DNA from: Archaeoglobus sp. JdFR-27
GTDB lineage: Archaea; Halobacteriota; Archaeoglobi; Archaeoglobales; Archaeoglobaceae
Reading direction: 5' to 3'
Length of the DNA: 64,000 nt
Assembly: GCA_002011235.1 (NCBI GenBank)
Contig: MTMO01000002.1
Location: 1 to 64,000, forward strand
Shown: one piece after another, positions 52,292-61,956 of the stretch
How positions within the stretch are numbered: position 1 is the first letter of the stretch
Layout: each line of letters starts with the position of its first letter
Program-made: the position numbers and the translations under genes
The notes under the pieces: model-generated
Database searches by the model: none
Told to the model about the DNA's origin: nothing
Seen by the model: the letters and a program-made list of their open reading frames with translations, nothing else

Positions 52292-53328
52292 TGGAAAAGC
52301 TATCAACTTTAAACAAATACCTCACTCTGTGGATTTTTCTTGCCATGGTTATGGGGGTTAGTATAGGATATACCTATCCTGATGCTGCTGAAATTATTGG
52401 ATCATTGAGTATTGGTACCACTTCAATTCCAATCGCCATAGGCCTGATATGGATGATGTTTCCTCCTTTAGCAAAAGTCAGATTTGAGGATTTAGGAAAG
52501 ATTACCAAGGCTAAAGGATCAAAAACGATGTTTACTCTTTCAGCAGTCCAAAACTGGATTATAGGGCCACTTTTAATGTTCATTCTCGCTTGGATCTTCC
52601 TTGCTGACTTTCCTGCATACAGGAATGGAATAATAATGGTTGGCCTGGCGAGATGCATAGCTATGGTTATAGTTTGGAATGATCTGGCAGATGGTGATAG
52701 GGAATGGGCAGCGATATTAGTTGCATTAAATTCAATATTTCAAATAGCCTTTTACTCTTTACTCGCCTACGTTTACATAACCCTTGCAACAACGTGGATT
52801 TCTGGAAGCGGGACAGTTGTTGATGTGTCGATCTTTGAAATTGCAAAATCGGTTTTGATCTATTTAGGTATACCGTTCTTTGGCGGAATTGTAACGAGAT
52901 TCTATTTTTTAAAGAAGAAAGGTAAGGAGTGGTATGAAGGAAAGTTTATTCCAAAGCTGAGCCCCACTTCATTAATCGCATTGCTTTTTACAATAGTCGT
53001 GATGTTCTCGCTGAAGGGGGAATACATAGTTTCGATACCGTTTGATGTTGCAAGGATAGCAATACCTCTTATTTTCTACTTTCTAATCATGTTCTTCGTC
53101 TCTTTTGCAATGGGTTACTTTGTAAAGCTTGATTATGGCAAAACCACGAGCTTGGCTTTTACTGCAGCAAGCAACAACTTTGAATTGGCGATAGCGGTTG
53201 CGATCGCAACTTTTGGGTTAGCCTCCAGCGAGGCTTTCGCTGCAGTTATTGGGCCATTGATAGAAGTTCCCGTTTTGATAAGCTTGGTTAACGTAGCTTT
53301 GAAATTTAGGAAACCGTTCGGTTTATAA
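52291..53328 (+). CDS. acr3: ACR3-type arsenite efflux permease
   Basis: A 345-aa membrane protein of the bile/arsenite/riboflavin transporter superfamily with ten hydrophobic helices. ACR3 hallmarks include [19 protein letters not shown] with the essential Cys, and [20 protein letters not shown] in the ninth helix region. It exports arsenite, and perhaps antimonite, across the membrane. Coupled to the AbrB-type gene by overlap. No arsenate reductase gene is adjacent. Confidence 0.92.
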   Translation: MEKLSTLNKYLTLWIFLAMVMGVSIGYTYPDAAEIIGSLSIGTTSIPIAIGLIWMMFPPLAKVRFEDLGKITKAKGSKTMFTLSAVQNWIIGPLLMFILAWIFLADFPAYRNGIIMVGLARCIAMVIVWNDLADGDREWAAILVALNSIFQIAFYSLLAYVYITLATTWISGSGTVVDVSIFEIAKSVLIYLGIPFFGGIVTRFYFLKKKGKEWYEGKFIPKLSPTSLIALLFTIVVMFSLKGEYIVSIPFDVARIAIPLIFYFLIMFFVSFAMGYFVKLDYGKTTSLAFTAASNNFELAIAVAIATFGLASSEAFAAVIGPLIEVPVLISLVNVALKFRKPFGL

Positions 53329-53516
53329 TTATGAGAAGTTTAAGATTTCAGTTATAAAAACAAAGAGCAAGTTCACAACACAAGCTTCTGATTAAATGAG
53401 TTATATACTAATTTAATAAACTATTTATATAACTGAAAAAGTAAATAAGGAGTCTCACCACTACACATAATAAGTAATAAAACAGTAAAAGCTATTTTAA
53501 GTGATTGGTGGTTTTG

Positions 53517-55475
53517 ATGAGAAGGGTTAAAACGGTATGTACCAGAGATTGCTATGATACCTGTTTTCTGGTAGCAGTGATAGATAGCAAGGGAAAAATC
53601 AAATCATTGAAAGGAGAATCTGAAAACCCTATCACCCAAGGATTCCTCTGTCCTAGGGGTGTCAAGGATAATGAACAAATTTACCGTAATAGAGTTCTAT
53701 TTCCTCATTTTAGGTTTGCGAATAAACCAAGTAGAAAATTTAAGAAAGTAACTTGGGATGAGGCTTTGGATTTAGTAGCCGATAAACTTCAAGAAGTATT
53801 AACCAACTATGGATCCGAAGCTGTCTTGCATTTAGAATACGCAGGAAACATGGGGTTGCTAACCTGGTATTTCCCACAAAGAATTTGGAATGCAATTGGA
53901 GCTACAAAAACGGACTACAGCATATGCAGCAAATCTGGGCATGAATCAATTGCATTGCATTATGGTCTAAGTTACGGGATCCTGCCTGAAGACATTCTTA
54001 AGATGAGATTAATTGTGTTTTGGGGTTTTAATGCGGCAATAAGTTCGCAACATTTGTGGGCTCTGACTTTAAAAGCTAAGGAAAATGGTGCTGTTGTTGG
54101 TGTAGTAGACCCAAGAAAAACTGAATCCACTCGAAAAGCAGACATTTGGTTAAATCCCAGACCTGGAAGTGATGTTGTACTAGCATTTGGTGTTATTAGA
54201 TGCATCATAGAGCATGGGTATGCAGATCTGGATTTCATTGATAAATGGACCTTCGGTTATGAATTGCTTAAAAAGGAAATTTTCAAGTGGAGCCCTAAAA
54301 AAGTGGAAGAAGTCACAGGAGTTAAATGGAGCTTAATTGAGGATTTAGGTAGTGCATATGGTGAGCTGAAGCCAAACACAACTATGATCGGGCTCGGATT
54401 TCAAAAAAGCATCTTCGGAGCTGAGTCGGTTAGAGCCGTAGCTTTAATACCTGCTTTGATAGGACTGCATAGAGGATTCTACTATGGTAATAGCAAGGGA
54501 TGGATGGTAGATATACAATATTTAACGGGGAAAAAGCTCTTAAGCAGGAAGCCAAAGGTGGTTAGCCAAGTAGCCTTAGGCAGGTATTTGGAGAGAGGTG
54601 ATTTTAAGTTCATTTATATATACAACATGAATCCTGTTTTAACTCTCCCAGATCAAACGGCCTTTAGAAACGGATTGCTGAGAAAGGATATATTCACGGT
54701 TCTCCATGAATCACACTGGACGGAAACAGCAGATTATGCCGATGTAGTTTTACCCGCCCCAACCTACTTGGAGAAGGACGATATAGTTCTATCCTACAGT
54801 CACCCCTACGTTAGAATCTCGAAAAAAGTAATCAGTCCTTTAGGTGAAAGCAAAGACGAAATCTGGGTGATGAAGAAATTAGCCGAAAAACTGAATTTAA
54901 AAGAAGAATGGATTTTTGAGGATCCTTGGAAAGCTTTAGAGAGAGCTTTTAAAAATACATTAACAAATGGATCGTTTAAAGATCTGGCCGAAGGAGCAAC
55001 GTTAAAGTTAAAATATAGACCATTAAATGAATATCAAACACCAACGAAAAAAATAGAATTCTATTCCAAAAAGGCAGAAGAACTCGGATTGAGTCCACTA
55101 CCGAAGCAATATTTACTGAAATTAAAAGAGGATGAATTCATTCTACTCAATAGTTCAACACTTAAGTATACCCATACACAATTTCAGGAAGTTTACGGAC
55201 CGATTCCACCGATAGTATACATAAACCCGGATGACGCCAAGTTTTTTGGAGTTGAAAATAACGAAGTTATTGAATTATACAATGAACTTGGTAGAACTAG
55301 GATAAGAGCCAAGGTCTCTGCTGACGTTCCAAAAAGAGTTTTATGGTCACCAAAGCAATTTGTTGGATTGTGTGGGAGACCACAAAACATCTTAGTTCCT
55401 TGCCTAACCCAGGAGATTGGTGGTGGTCCAATATTCAACTCTACTATTGTTAGAATTAAGAAATTGAATATCTGA
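53517..55475 (+). CDS. Cytosolic molybdopterin oxidoreductase (DMSO reductase family)
   Basis: A 652-aa bis-MGD enzyme. The Fe-S site is VCTRDCYDTCFLV with the fourth Cys in GFLCPRG. The Mo-ligand region reads DYSICSKSGHESIALHYG. Cofactor motifs include FWGFNAAISSQHLW and YIYNMNPVLTLPD. ATG 53517 (MRRVKTVCTRDC) follows GGTGG. There is no signal peptide. It differs clearly from the enzyme at 49701, so it is not a recent duplicate. The position beside acr3 hints at metalloid chemistry, but the N-terminus lacks features specific to Arr/Arx enzymes. Function not assigned. Confidence 0.88.
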   Translation: MRRVKTVCTRDCYDTCFLVAVIDSKGKIKSLKGESENPITQGFLCPRGVKDNEQIYRNRVLFPHFRFANKPSRKFKKVTWDEALDLVADKLQEVLTNYGSEAVLHLEYAGNMGLLTWYFPQRIWNAIGATKTDYSICSKSGHESIALHYGLSYGILPEDILKMRLIVFWGFNAAISSQHLWALTLKAKENGAVVGVVDPRKTESTRKADIWLNPRPGSDVVLAFGVIRCIIEHGYADLDFIDKWTFGYELLKKEIFKWSPKKVEEVTGVKWSLIEDLGSAYGELKPNTTMIGLGFQKSIFGAESVRAVALIPALIGLHRGFYYGNSKGWMVDIQYLTGKKLLSRKPKVVSQVALGRYLERGDFKFIYIYNMNPVLTLPDQTAFRNGLLRKDIFTVLHESHWTETADYADVVLPAPTYLEKDDIVLSYSHPYVRISKKVISPLGESKDEIWVMKKLAEKLNLKEEWIFEDPWKALERAFKNTLTNGSFKDLAEGATLKLKYRPLNEYQTPTKKIEFYSKKAEELGLSPLPKQYLLKLKEDEFILLNSSTLKYTHTQFQEVYGPIPPIVYINPDDAKFFGVENNEVIELYNELGRTRIRAKVSADVPKRVLWSPKQFVGLCGRPQNILVPCLTQEIGGGPIFNSTIVRIKKLNI

Positions 55476-55652
55476 AAATATCTGAAAATAGGATTCCAAA
55501 ATTAAAGGTTCAAAAAAGTTCGCCTAAGGCCATCCAGCTATCTAAAAAAGATATCTAAAAAAGAATAACTGGATAGGCACTTTTTTGCTATTTGATCGCT
55601 ATTTACATAAATAACTAAAGAGGAAAAAGAGGAGAAGACCTATTTGATCTGA

Positions 55653-55814
55653 TTAAGTAGAAGGTGTTGAGCAAGTTGTATGAATGAATTTAGTTCCGCA
55701 CTTCACACAAGTGAGTTCGTATCTTTTGACATTTTTTGTGTTAGATAAATTAGTGGAACTGGAGAATCCTTCAGTATCGCCACAATTTGGACATTTTAAA
55801 GGTACACCACACAT
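55653..55814 (-). CDS. Small zinc-ribbon protein, 53 aa (not in the ORF track)
   Basis: ATG 55814 with AAGGAGTG upstream. It reads MCGVPLKCPNCGDTEGFSSS and later ELTCVKCGTKFIHTTC, with two CxxC pairs forming a zinc or rubredoxin-like ribbon. It is convergent with the molybdoenzyme gene and divergent from the DUF2284 gene. The ribosome site and paired CxxC motifs make it a likely real gene. Function unknown. Confidence 0.75.
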   Translation of the reverse strand: MCGVPLKCPNCGDTEGFSSSTNLSNTKNVKRYELTCVKCGTKFIHTTCSTPST

Positions 55815-56015
55815 AATTTTTTCACTCCTTTTTTAATATGTTTTTTAATCTGAGAATTTAGTTAATGTCTTATATTTTATGATTTGAATCTTGCTCTAAT
55901 GTTCTTCTAAGTCTTCATATTCCAAATTTATTAAAAATCGAAGAAATTTTATTATGATAAAAACTATAAAAAGAAACTAAGAAAATTTTATATCCTTAGT
56001 TAACAAAATATCACC

Positions 56016-56732
56016 ATGGAAGAGGAATCTTCTTCAAAAGATAAGTTTGCTAGATTTGATATGAAGTTTCTCAAGCAAATAGGTATGTTTAAGAGGCCTA
56101 GAAAGTACAAAAATCAGATTTCAGACGAAGAGCTATTGAGGGATCTTGAGAGGTATAAAGGATATGCTTTAAAGCTAGGCTGCGACGATGCAAAAATAGT
56201 CCCAGCATCCATGGTTAAGGTGGATGAGAGGGTTAGGTTGAAATGTAGAATTTCTGTATGTCACCATTACAACAACTGCATAAACTGCCCACCTTATACC
56301 CCTACGGTAGAAGAAATGTCAAGAACAATCTCTCAATACAGATATGCCCTTGTAATAAAAAGGGAAGTTGAACCTAAAGATGATTTCATAGACCCTAAGA
56401 AGGAAGAGGATATAGCCAGGCATTACAGAAAGAACATGGAGATAGTCGGTCTTCTGGAAGCCCAAGCGTTTAGCGATGGTTATTACTTTGCCATGGGTTT
56501 TGCTGGAGGCTCCTGTCAGCATGCTCTTTGTATGATGCAGCCATGCAGTGTTTTAGAAGGAAAGAGGTGTAGGTTCGTATTAAAAGCTCGTCCAGCGATG
56601 GAGGCTGTAGGGATAGATGTCATAGATCTTGCAACGAAATTGGGATGGGAGGTTTATCCGGTTAGAGCCAGACCGATACCTCCCGAAGAGTTTCCATGTG
56701 CGGTAACGTTTGGAATCGTATTCGTGCACTAA
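56016..56732 (+). CDS. DUF2284 metal-binding protein
   Basis: A 238-aa protein of the DUF2284 family (predicted metal binding). Cysteines are arranged as CRISVCHHYNNCINCPPYTP, then GGSCQHALCMMQPCSVLEGKRC. The family is common in anaerobic archaea and bacteria and probably binds Fe-S clusters. The N-terminal 40 residues (EEESSSKDKFARFDMKF) are an unusual charged extension. Monocistronic with an AT-rich promoter. The biochemical role is unknown. Confidence 0.85.
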   Translation: MEEESSSKDKFARFDMKFLKQIGMFKRPRKYKNQISDEELLRDLERYKGYALKLGCDDAKIVPASMVKVDERVRLKCRISVCHHYNNCINCPPYTPTVEEMSRTISQYRYALVIKREVEPKDDFIDPKKEEDIARHYRKNMEIVGLLEAQAFSDGYYFAMGFAGGSCQHALCMMQPCSVLEGKRCRFVLKARPAMEAVGIDVIDLATKLGWEVYPVRARPIPPEEFPCAVTFGIVFVH

Positions 56733-56815
56733 GGACTTTTATCGTTAAAATCTAAGTTAGGAGATTTATAATCTGGGAGACTGTACATTTTTTCTTAAGT
56801 GCAAGATAAAAATTT

Positions 56816-57100
56816 TTAATGTTTAAGGTATTGGTTTTCCTCTCTTTTTTCAAACCATTTGCATCTCTTAACAATTGCGTACTTACTTACGCACCAATAA
56901 AACGGCCAGTGAATGATCTTGCAGTAGCCAACAAGATCTGCCGGTGGAAATACAGTCCCAGGAATTATCGGTTTTAGCCATTTACAATCCTTGCATACAT
57001 GCGGGAATTGTTTGATGAACTCCACTTGCTCCAATGTAAGTATAGGTGGTTTTGGACCTGCGTTACTTGGAGTGCTGAATTCTACATTTTTTTTAGTCAT
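56816..57100 (-). CDS. Small Cys-containing protein, HiPIP-like subunit type
   Basis: About 94 aa. Cysteines fall as HVCKDCKWLKP, VGYCKIIH and KRCKWFEKRE. The CKxCKxxxP...GYCK...CKxFE pattern resembles the small [4Fe-4S] subunits that accompany glycyl-radical enzymes such as benzylsuccinate synthase. That similarity is by eye only. The ATG at 57100 follows GAGTGAT. The gene overlaps the stop of the 157-aa gene and is the last of the CoA-transferase operon. No glycyl-radical enzyme is in the window. Confidence 0.65.
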   Translation of the reverse strand: MTKKNVEFSTPSNAGPKPPILTLEQVEFIKQFPHVCKDCKWLKPIIPGTVFPPADLVGYCKIIHWPFYWCVSKYAIVKRCKWFEKREENQYLKH

Positions 57101-57105
57101 AACGA

Positions 57106-57579
57106 TCACTCTTCCAATTTTGGTCCGTAAATTTGTTTACCTGGATACTTGTCTTTCATCCAGATCTCTATGCTCTTTGTTCTATCTATCCATGCGAACC
57201 TCCTTGCTTCTGCGAATCCTGCTTTTTTAGGTTGATTCGGTTTAGCACGCATGAAATTACCTCTCAGATTCTCATGCGTAGTTCGGGCCTCTCCTGTATA
57301 CGTCTCAGGATCCCTCATAAGACAGTAGAATGGTCTCGTTTTCCCAGGAGTGCCAACCCTAATAGCAATATACCCCTCGCTAGGATTGTCAGCATACAAA
57401 GGTAGAACATCCGGCACCTCATCAACCTCTTTGGGACCATCAACTAGTTCGCCATTTATGAAATTGAAATATGCCACCTTATCACAACCAGCACACTTTA
57501 CGTTTCCTTTCCAGTTCCAGAAATAATAGGGATCGAGGTAGTTTACCCATCCACAGTCGTGTTCCCAGTAATAAACCAT
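57106..57579 (-). CDS. Hypothetical Cys/Trp-rich protein, 157 aa
   Basis: A soluble protein beginning MVYYWEHDCGWVNYLDPYYF, with a CxxC pair in KCAGCDK and rich in Trp, Tyr and Pro. I do not recognise the family. It lies 14 bp after CoA-transferase 1 and overlaps the next gene by 4 bp, so it belongs to the same operon. It could bind a small Fe-S or zinc site and act as a partner of the transferases or of an absent radical enzyme. Confidence 0.65.
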   Translation of the reverse strand: MVYYWEHDCGWVNYLDPYYFWNWKGNVKCAGCDKVAYFNFINGELVDGPKEVDEVPDVLPLYADNPSEGYIAIRVGTPGKTRPFYCLMRDPETYTGEARTTHENLRGNFMRAKPNQPKKAGFAEARRFAWIDRTKSIEIWMKDKYPGKQIYGPKLEE

Positions 57580-57593
57580 TTTTCAACACCCCC

Positions 57594-59024
57594 TCATATA
57601 ACTCCTTTTTCCCACAACTCCTTTAACCTGCTTAAAGGATAGCCAAGGAGTTCGTGATACACTCTAATGTTATCACTACCGATAGGTCTCCATATCCACT
57701 TAGTCCTTGGTGGCGTCTCGCTTAATTTTACCGTAGCCCCGTGGGTTAGTACCTCTCCAAAAATCGGATCCTCAACCCACTTCAAAGTTCCCCGATCCCA
57801 GAAATGTTGACATTCGTAAATATCCTTATCAGTCATAACTGGTACGGCAACTAAACCAGCGTTGTTTAGTATCTCTACAACTTGGTTTCTCGTTTTATCA
57901 GATGCCCATTCTTCAAGAGTCCTGTATATCTCAATCTGTGCCTCAGCCTTCACCCTATCCTTAAATGTTTTGTATTTCTCCCATAAATCTGCTCTGCCTA
58001 TAATATGGCATAATTCTTTAAAATCCTCATCTTGGAAAGCTGAGACCATTACATACCTACTTTCGACGCTTACCTGCGGATTAGGATGTTCGGGATCGTC
58101 GGTCTTACCGGCCATAATAATTCCATGAACACAGAGCAGCGTATCCCAGTTTCCCCATCTCTGTCTCACAACACCAAATCTTCCATAAAGTGGCATAGCA
58201 TAGCCCGTTGCTCTGGTTGAACAACTAATCTGTGATAAATCGATATATGTCCCCTCACCAGTCTTCTTTCTGTAATGAGCTGCAGCAAGCAGCCCAATTG
58301 TACACGTGAGCCCCGAATACCAATCGATAACCCAATTTGTTTGCTTTGCTGGATGTCCTCCGAAGTCTTCATGCCACCCTGTTAGAGCTGCAAGACCACC
58401 ACAAGCTTGTCCCAAGATATCGTAGCTTCCTCCATAGCGTCTCGGGCCATAATTTCCGAAACCACCGAGCCAACAGTAAATAAGCCTAGGATTTACCTCT
58501 TTCAATTGAGGATACCCTATTCCCCATCTGTAAAATGTCCCGGGCCTGTAACATTCTGCTAGACTATCTGAAATCCTAACAAGATCATAATAAAGTTCTC
58601 TTGCTTCGGGATCGTGATAGTCAAGGGTGATAAAGTATTTATTGCTATTTGCATGTAAATAACCCAAACCAGTTCCCGTCATTGGTCTATGATCACTTTC
58701 CGGCCAGAGGTACGCCTCGTTGAATGGCGATGTATGTCGCATGGGATCACCTAACCTTGGAAGTTCAACTTTTATAACCTCAGCACCATATTCTGCAAGC
58801 GTTGCTCCAACGTGTGGACTCAAAATGTACATGGTAGAGGAAATATGTCTCCACCCCTTTAGTGCTTCAGACTTCTCAAAAATTTTGTTAGGATCGAAAA
58901 CCTTTCTGCAGTATTCTTCAAATGGAATTTTTTCTAGATCCTCTCCAGTTTCAGGATCTTTTTCAAATGGTGGATTGAAACTCCAATTTTTCATTGGCTC
59001 AAGACTCCAAATTTTTTTCTCCAT
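57594..59024 (-). CDS. Class III CoA-transferase (CaiB/BaiF), subunit 1
   Basis: A 476-aa family III CoA-transferase. Landmarks are [54 protein letters not shown] and the catalytic Asp candidate in [13 protein letters not shown]. It has an N-terminal extension of about 70 residues beyond the usual 400-aa family. With the directly adjacent second subunit it may form a heteromer like BbsEF (succinyl-CoA:benzylsuccinate transferase). The acid substrate is unknown. Confidence 0.88.
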   Translation of the reverse strand: MEKKIWSLEPMKNWSFNPPFEKDPETGEDLEKIPFEEYCRKVFDPNKIFEKSEALKGWRHISSTMYILSPHVGATLAEYGAEVIKVELPRLGDPMRHTSPFNEAYLWPESDHRPMTGTGLGYLHANSNKYFITLDYHDPEARELYYDLVRISDSLAECYRPGTFYRWGIGYPQLKEVNPRLIYCWLGGFGNYGPRRYGGSYDILGQACGGLAALTGWHEDFGGHPAKQTNWVIDWYSGLTCTIGLLAAAHYRKKTGEGTYIDLSQISCSTRATGYAMPLYGRFGVVRQRWGNWDTLLCVHGIIMAGKTDDPEHPNPQVSVESRYVMVSAFQDEDFKELCHIIGRADLWEKYKTFKDRVKAEAQIEIYRTLEEWASDKTRNQVVEILNNAGLVAVPVMTDKDIYECQHFWDRGTLKWVEDPIFGEVLTHGATVKLSETPPRTKWIWRPIGSDNIRVYHELLGYPLSRLKELWEKGVI

Positions 59025-60545
59025 CTAATCACCTCTATCACGATACCAAGTTGTAACCCCTTCCATTGCCAATTTCTTCAATTCAGATGGTCCTAAGCCG
59101 AGATACTTTGTGAAAATCTCACCATTGTCAAGACCAAGTGGTCTGCCAAGCCATTTTATCCTGGCAGGAGTTCTGTGTTGGTGGACTAAAGGTGAATTTG
59201 CAATCAAAACCCTACCATAATGTTCATCGTAAACTTCAGTAACATGCCTTCTGTAAACGAAGTGCTCGTATTCAGCTATCTCATCGATCATTAAAACAGG
59301 AGCAGCAGCAACCTCTCTTGAGACCATCTTTTTTTCCGCTTCAGCTCTTGTATTCTTTACAAGCCACTGTGCTGTTATCGTATATGTCTTTATCAAACCC
59401 TCGAGAGCATTTCTTGCAGCCATCTCCTTTAGAAATGGATCTTCAGCGATAAGACGTGCTCCCTCAGGATCCTCCTCTGCTAAAACCTGTAGAATCCTGT
59501 ACCATAATCGATCAGTTTGTCCACCAATCATCATATATCCGTCTTTACATGGATTCCAAGCATATTGGTTCAAACAGGGATCCCAACCTCCGGTTCTTGC
59601 TTTTATACTTCCATCATATCCGTACCATCCGATATTAAAATCGTTAACTTCCATGTAAGCCTCACTGGATGTTGCTTCAATAAATTGTCCTTTGTTACTG
59701 ACATTTTCCCTGTAATAAAGAGCGGCAAGTATCGCTACTGTTGCATGAACTCCTGCAACTATGTCTGCCGTCCATTCTCCGGCCCTTGTTGGATTGCCAC
59801 CATATTCTCTCGGGAGTAAATCAGCTGGGAAGCCCGTTGAATGTACAAATTCACTACAGCAAAGGCCAATGGGGTCAAGCATCCATTGTCCATGTTTTGA
59901 AGTTCTGTCTTTCATGGACCCCCACTGGCCTAGTTGTCCGAACCAACAGTAAATTATCCTCGGATTTATTTTGCTTAGTTGTCTGTATCCGATCCCCCAT
60001 TCGTCAAAGATTTCAGGTGGGTAGTTTTCGAGTACAATATCGGCTTGGTTTGCGAGCTTTTTGAAGAGTTCACGACCTTTTGGATGTTCTAAATTAAGAG
60101 TTATTGAATATTTGTTTCTTTGTTCATGAATAAAAGTTGGACTGACTTTTTCGCCTGTATAGATATCTTCAAAAGCGTACTCCTCTCTACCAAATGGATA
60201 TAGGTGCCTTTGAGGGTCTCCATCCAGGGGTTCAACCTTAACAACTGTTGCTCCAAGTTCGCTGAGATAAGACCCACATATAGCTCCTGAGAGGCTCCAT
60301 ATCGTACAATCAATAACAAACAGACCATCTAGAGCCCAAGGTTTACCAATAGCTTTTTCCCAACTTATGTTTTCTTCTATAAATTCGCCGTATTTTCCAT
60401 CTGGATCTCTTGGATCTTTGACCCATGGAGCATAAATTTCTTCTTTGCTTCTCGGCTTAGTAATGGGCCATGGCCGTGGAATCAGAGTGTCGTCGATATT
60501 ATTAATTTCTAAATCCAGATATTTGTCCTTTTTTTGCTCATTCAT
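59025..60545 (-). CDS. Class III CoA-transferase (CaiB/BaiF), subunit 2
   Basis: A 506-aa family III CoA-transferase, similar to but diverged from its neighbour: LSELGATVVKVEPLDGDPQR, VLENYPPEIFDEWGIGY, NPRIIYCWFGQLGQWG. The Asp region is changed (GQWMLDPIGLCC), though an Asp may still align. ATG 60545 has AGGAGG upstream. The stop abuts the start of subunit 1 with no spacer. The long N-terminus and unequal active sites suggest a dedicated heteromeric enzyme rather than two isoenzymes. Confidence 0.87.
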   Translation of the reverse strand: MNEQKKDKYLDLEINNIDDTLIPRPWPITKPRSKEEIYAPWVKDPRDPDGKYGEFIEENISWEKAIGKPWALDGLFVIDCTIWSLSGAICGSYLSELGATVVKVEPLDGDPQRHLYPFGREEYAFEDIYTGEKVSPTFIHEQRNKYSITLNLEHPKGRELFKKLANQADIVLENYPPEIFDEWGIGYRQLSKINPRIIYCWFGQLGQWGSMKDRTSKHGQWMLDPIGLCCSEFVHSTGFPADLLPREYGGNPTRAGEWTADIVAGVHATVAILAALYYRENVSNKGQFIEATSSEAYMEVNDFNIGWYGYDGSIKARTGGWDPCLNQYAWNPCKDGYMMIGGQTDRLWYRILQVLAEEDPEGARLIAEDPFLKEMAARNALEGLIKTYTITAQWLVKNTRAEAEKKMVSREVAAAPVLMIDEIAEYEHFVYRRHVTEVYDEHYGRVLIANSPLVHQHRTPARIKWLGRPLGLDNGEIFTKYLGLGPSELKKLAMEGVTTWYRDRGD

Positions 60546-60559
60546 ACACACATCCTCCT

Positions 60560-60784
60560 TTATTCGATTAAAATAAAAGCCTCCCCTGTTGGTACCATAG
60601 AACCTTCATCGAAAAGGATTTTTACTCTACCAGAACAGGGTGCATACATCTCAAATGTTGCTTTTTTAGTTTCTACTATCGCTAAAAGCTCTCCATCTTC
60701 AACTTTCTCACCATCTTTTTTAAAAATCTTTACAACTTTTCCTTCTTTGTACCCAAACGCTGGCATAATAAGCTTACAAGGCAT
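60560..60784 (-). CDS. Stand-alone lipoyl-domain carrier protein
   Basis: A 74-aa single lipoyl domain. The modified Lys is in AIVETKKATFEMYAP, matching the ETDKA motif of lipoyl domains rather than the AMKM of biotin carriers. The second half repeats the hairpin fold (GRVKILFDEGSMVPTGEAF). It is not attached to an E2 catalytic domain, so lipoate would act as a free-standing swinging carrier. It lies between its likely ligase genes (upstream) and the CoA-transferases (downstream). Confidence 0.88.
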   Translation of the reverse strand: MPCKLIMPAFGYKEGKVVKIFKKDGEKVEDGELLAIVETKKATFEMYAPCSGRVKILFDEGSMVPTGEAFILIE

Positions 60785-60793
60785 GGTAACCTC

Positions 60794-61036
60794 CTATACA
60801 TTTATCGCTTTGAGTATAGCATTAACAAAATCTTCCTCATTTACTCCATAAAGTATTATGTTTTCTTTTTTAAAAAAATCTTTTATTTTTTCACTGATAT
60901 CGTGTTCAGTTGCAGTTACACCTACTAACCGGTCTCTCAAAAGATATAAGCTATCTTCAGGATACATAAAAAAATCACCAGTAATTGTGATTGTATCTAT
61001 CTTATTATGTCTCGTTTTTACACAAATTCGTATCAT
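60794..61036 (-). CDS. lplB: Lipoate-protein ligase accessory subunit
   Basis: About 80 aa. In archaea such as Thermoplasma the ligase is split into a large catalytic subunit and a small C-terminal-domain subunit (LplB). This gene matches by size, position directly after lplA, and a mixed alpha/beta sequence (MIRICVKTRHNKIDTITITG, ending DFVNAILKAINV). ATG 61036 follows GGGAGG, so it is preferred to 61072. Without LplB the large subunit is usually unable to activate lipoate. Confidence 0.75.
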   Translation of the reverse strand: MIRICVKTRHNKIDTITITGDFFMYPEDSLYLLRDRLVGVTATEHDISEKIKDFFKKENIILYGVNEEDFVNAILKAINV

Positions 61037-61071
61037 CTTTCCTCCTTCCCTCTTAAAAGTGCTAAACTGCA

Positions 61072-61887
61072 TTAGCCAACCCCCATTAATGACAGAAGAT
61101 CTTCTACCTCAGTTTTTAGTCTATTACATTCTAAACATGGCTCGAAATTCCATTTGTAATTTAAATATTTTTCTTTATATAGTTTTTTTGCATATTCTAT
61201 CTCCTCCTCAGAAAGTTTGCCTGTCTCAGAATTAGTACTAAATGTCTCCTCAAAACAGTCTTTTAAAACCCTTTTTACTTCATTGATAGAGATTTCCCCA
61301 TTAAAATCTACAATATTAGAGACTCTTTTTCGAATACTTCTTATGCCTCGTCCTTCTAACTTCTCAGATGGCACATTCAGAACTTTTTCCATTACATCCA
61401 AGTTTGTGTTAACCAAGATACTTCCATGTACAAAAAAGCAATTTGGTAAAACAGTTCCAGCCATACCAGATATTTTTCTTCCGTTAACTTCGATGTCATT
61501 GAGTGGAGAAAATTTCGCTTTTACACTCAATGCATTTAGACCTCTTGAAACGGTCTCCCCCACAATCTCGAACAGTTGAAAGATGTTTTCTATGTCGATA
61601 AAATCTTTTTTGATGGATACGGCGTAGTTAAGATTTCCTAGATCATGATATACTGCACCTCCTCCAGTAAACCTTCTAAATACCCTTGTATTGAACTTTT
61701 GACAATTTTTAATATCGACCTCTAGGATCGGACACTGAAATCTCCCGATAATAACAGCATTCGCATTTCTCCAGAATCTTATTGTATTGGGGGAGGTGCG
61801 ATCAACACTTCTTGCGATTGCCTCTTCTACTGCAAGATTGAAATAGGGTTTATCAACCCATTCTTCGTCTATTACTCTTAATTCCAT
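61072..61887 (-). CDS. lplA: Lipoate-protein ligase, catalytic subunit
   Basis: About 271 aa. It activates lipoate with ATP and transfers it to a Lys of a lipoyl domain. Signature elements are NLAVEEAIARS, RFWRNANAVIIGRFQ, FRRFTGGGAVYHDLGNLNYA and the catalytic Lys in GRKISGMAGTVLPN. ATG 61887 or 61890 is preferred over 61935, because a TATTAAAAATTTAT box lies about 20-30 bases before it. It is adjacent to the accessory subunit and the carrier, so it is probably dedicated to that carrier. Confidence 0.9.
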   Translation of the reverse strand: MELRVIDEEWVDKPYFNLAVEEAIARSVDRTSPNTIRFWRNANAVIIGRFQCPILEVDIKNCQKFNTRVFRRFTGGGAVYHDLGNLNYAVSIKKDFIDIENIFQLFEIVGETVSRGLNALSVKAKFSPLNDIEVNGRKISGMAGTVLPNCFFVHGSILVNTNLDVMEKVLNVPSEKLEGRGIRSIRKRVSNIVDFNGEISINEVKRVLKDCFEETFSTNSETGKLSEEEIEYAKKLYKEKYLNYKWNFEPCLECNRLKTEVEDLLSLMGVG

Positions 61888-61956
61888 CATACAGATCTGA
61901 TAAATTTTTAATAGGCGTTTTTCCCTTAGTTGCATTGATATTTAGAATTTTTTATG

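Noticed and set aside
59025-60545. Loss of the catalytic Asp in CoA-transferase subunit 2
   Set aside because: A gap-free count back from the conserved TG places an Asp (MLDPIG) at the right position, so loss cannot be claimed.
60560-60784. Reading the 74-aa carrier as a biotin carrier
   Set aside because: The Lys motif is ETKKA, not AMKM, and lipoate ligase genes are adjacent.
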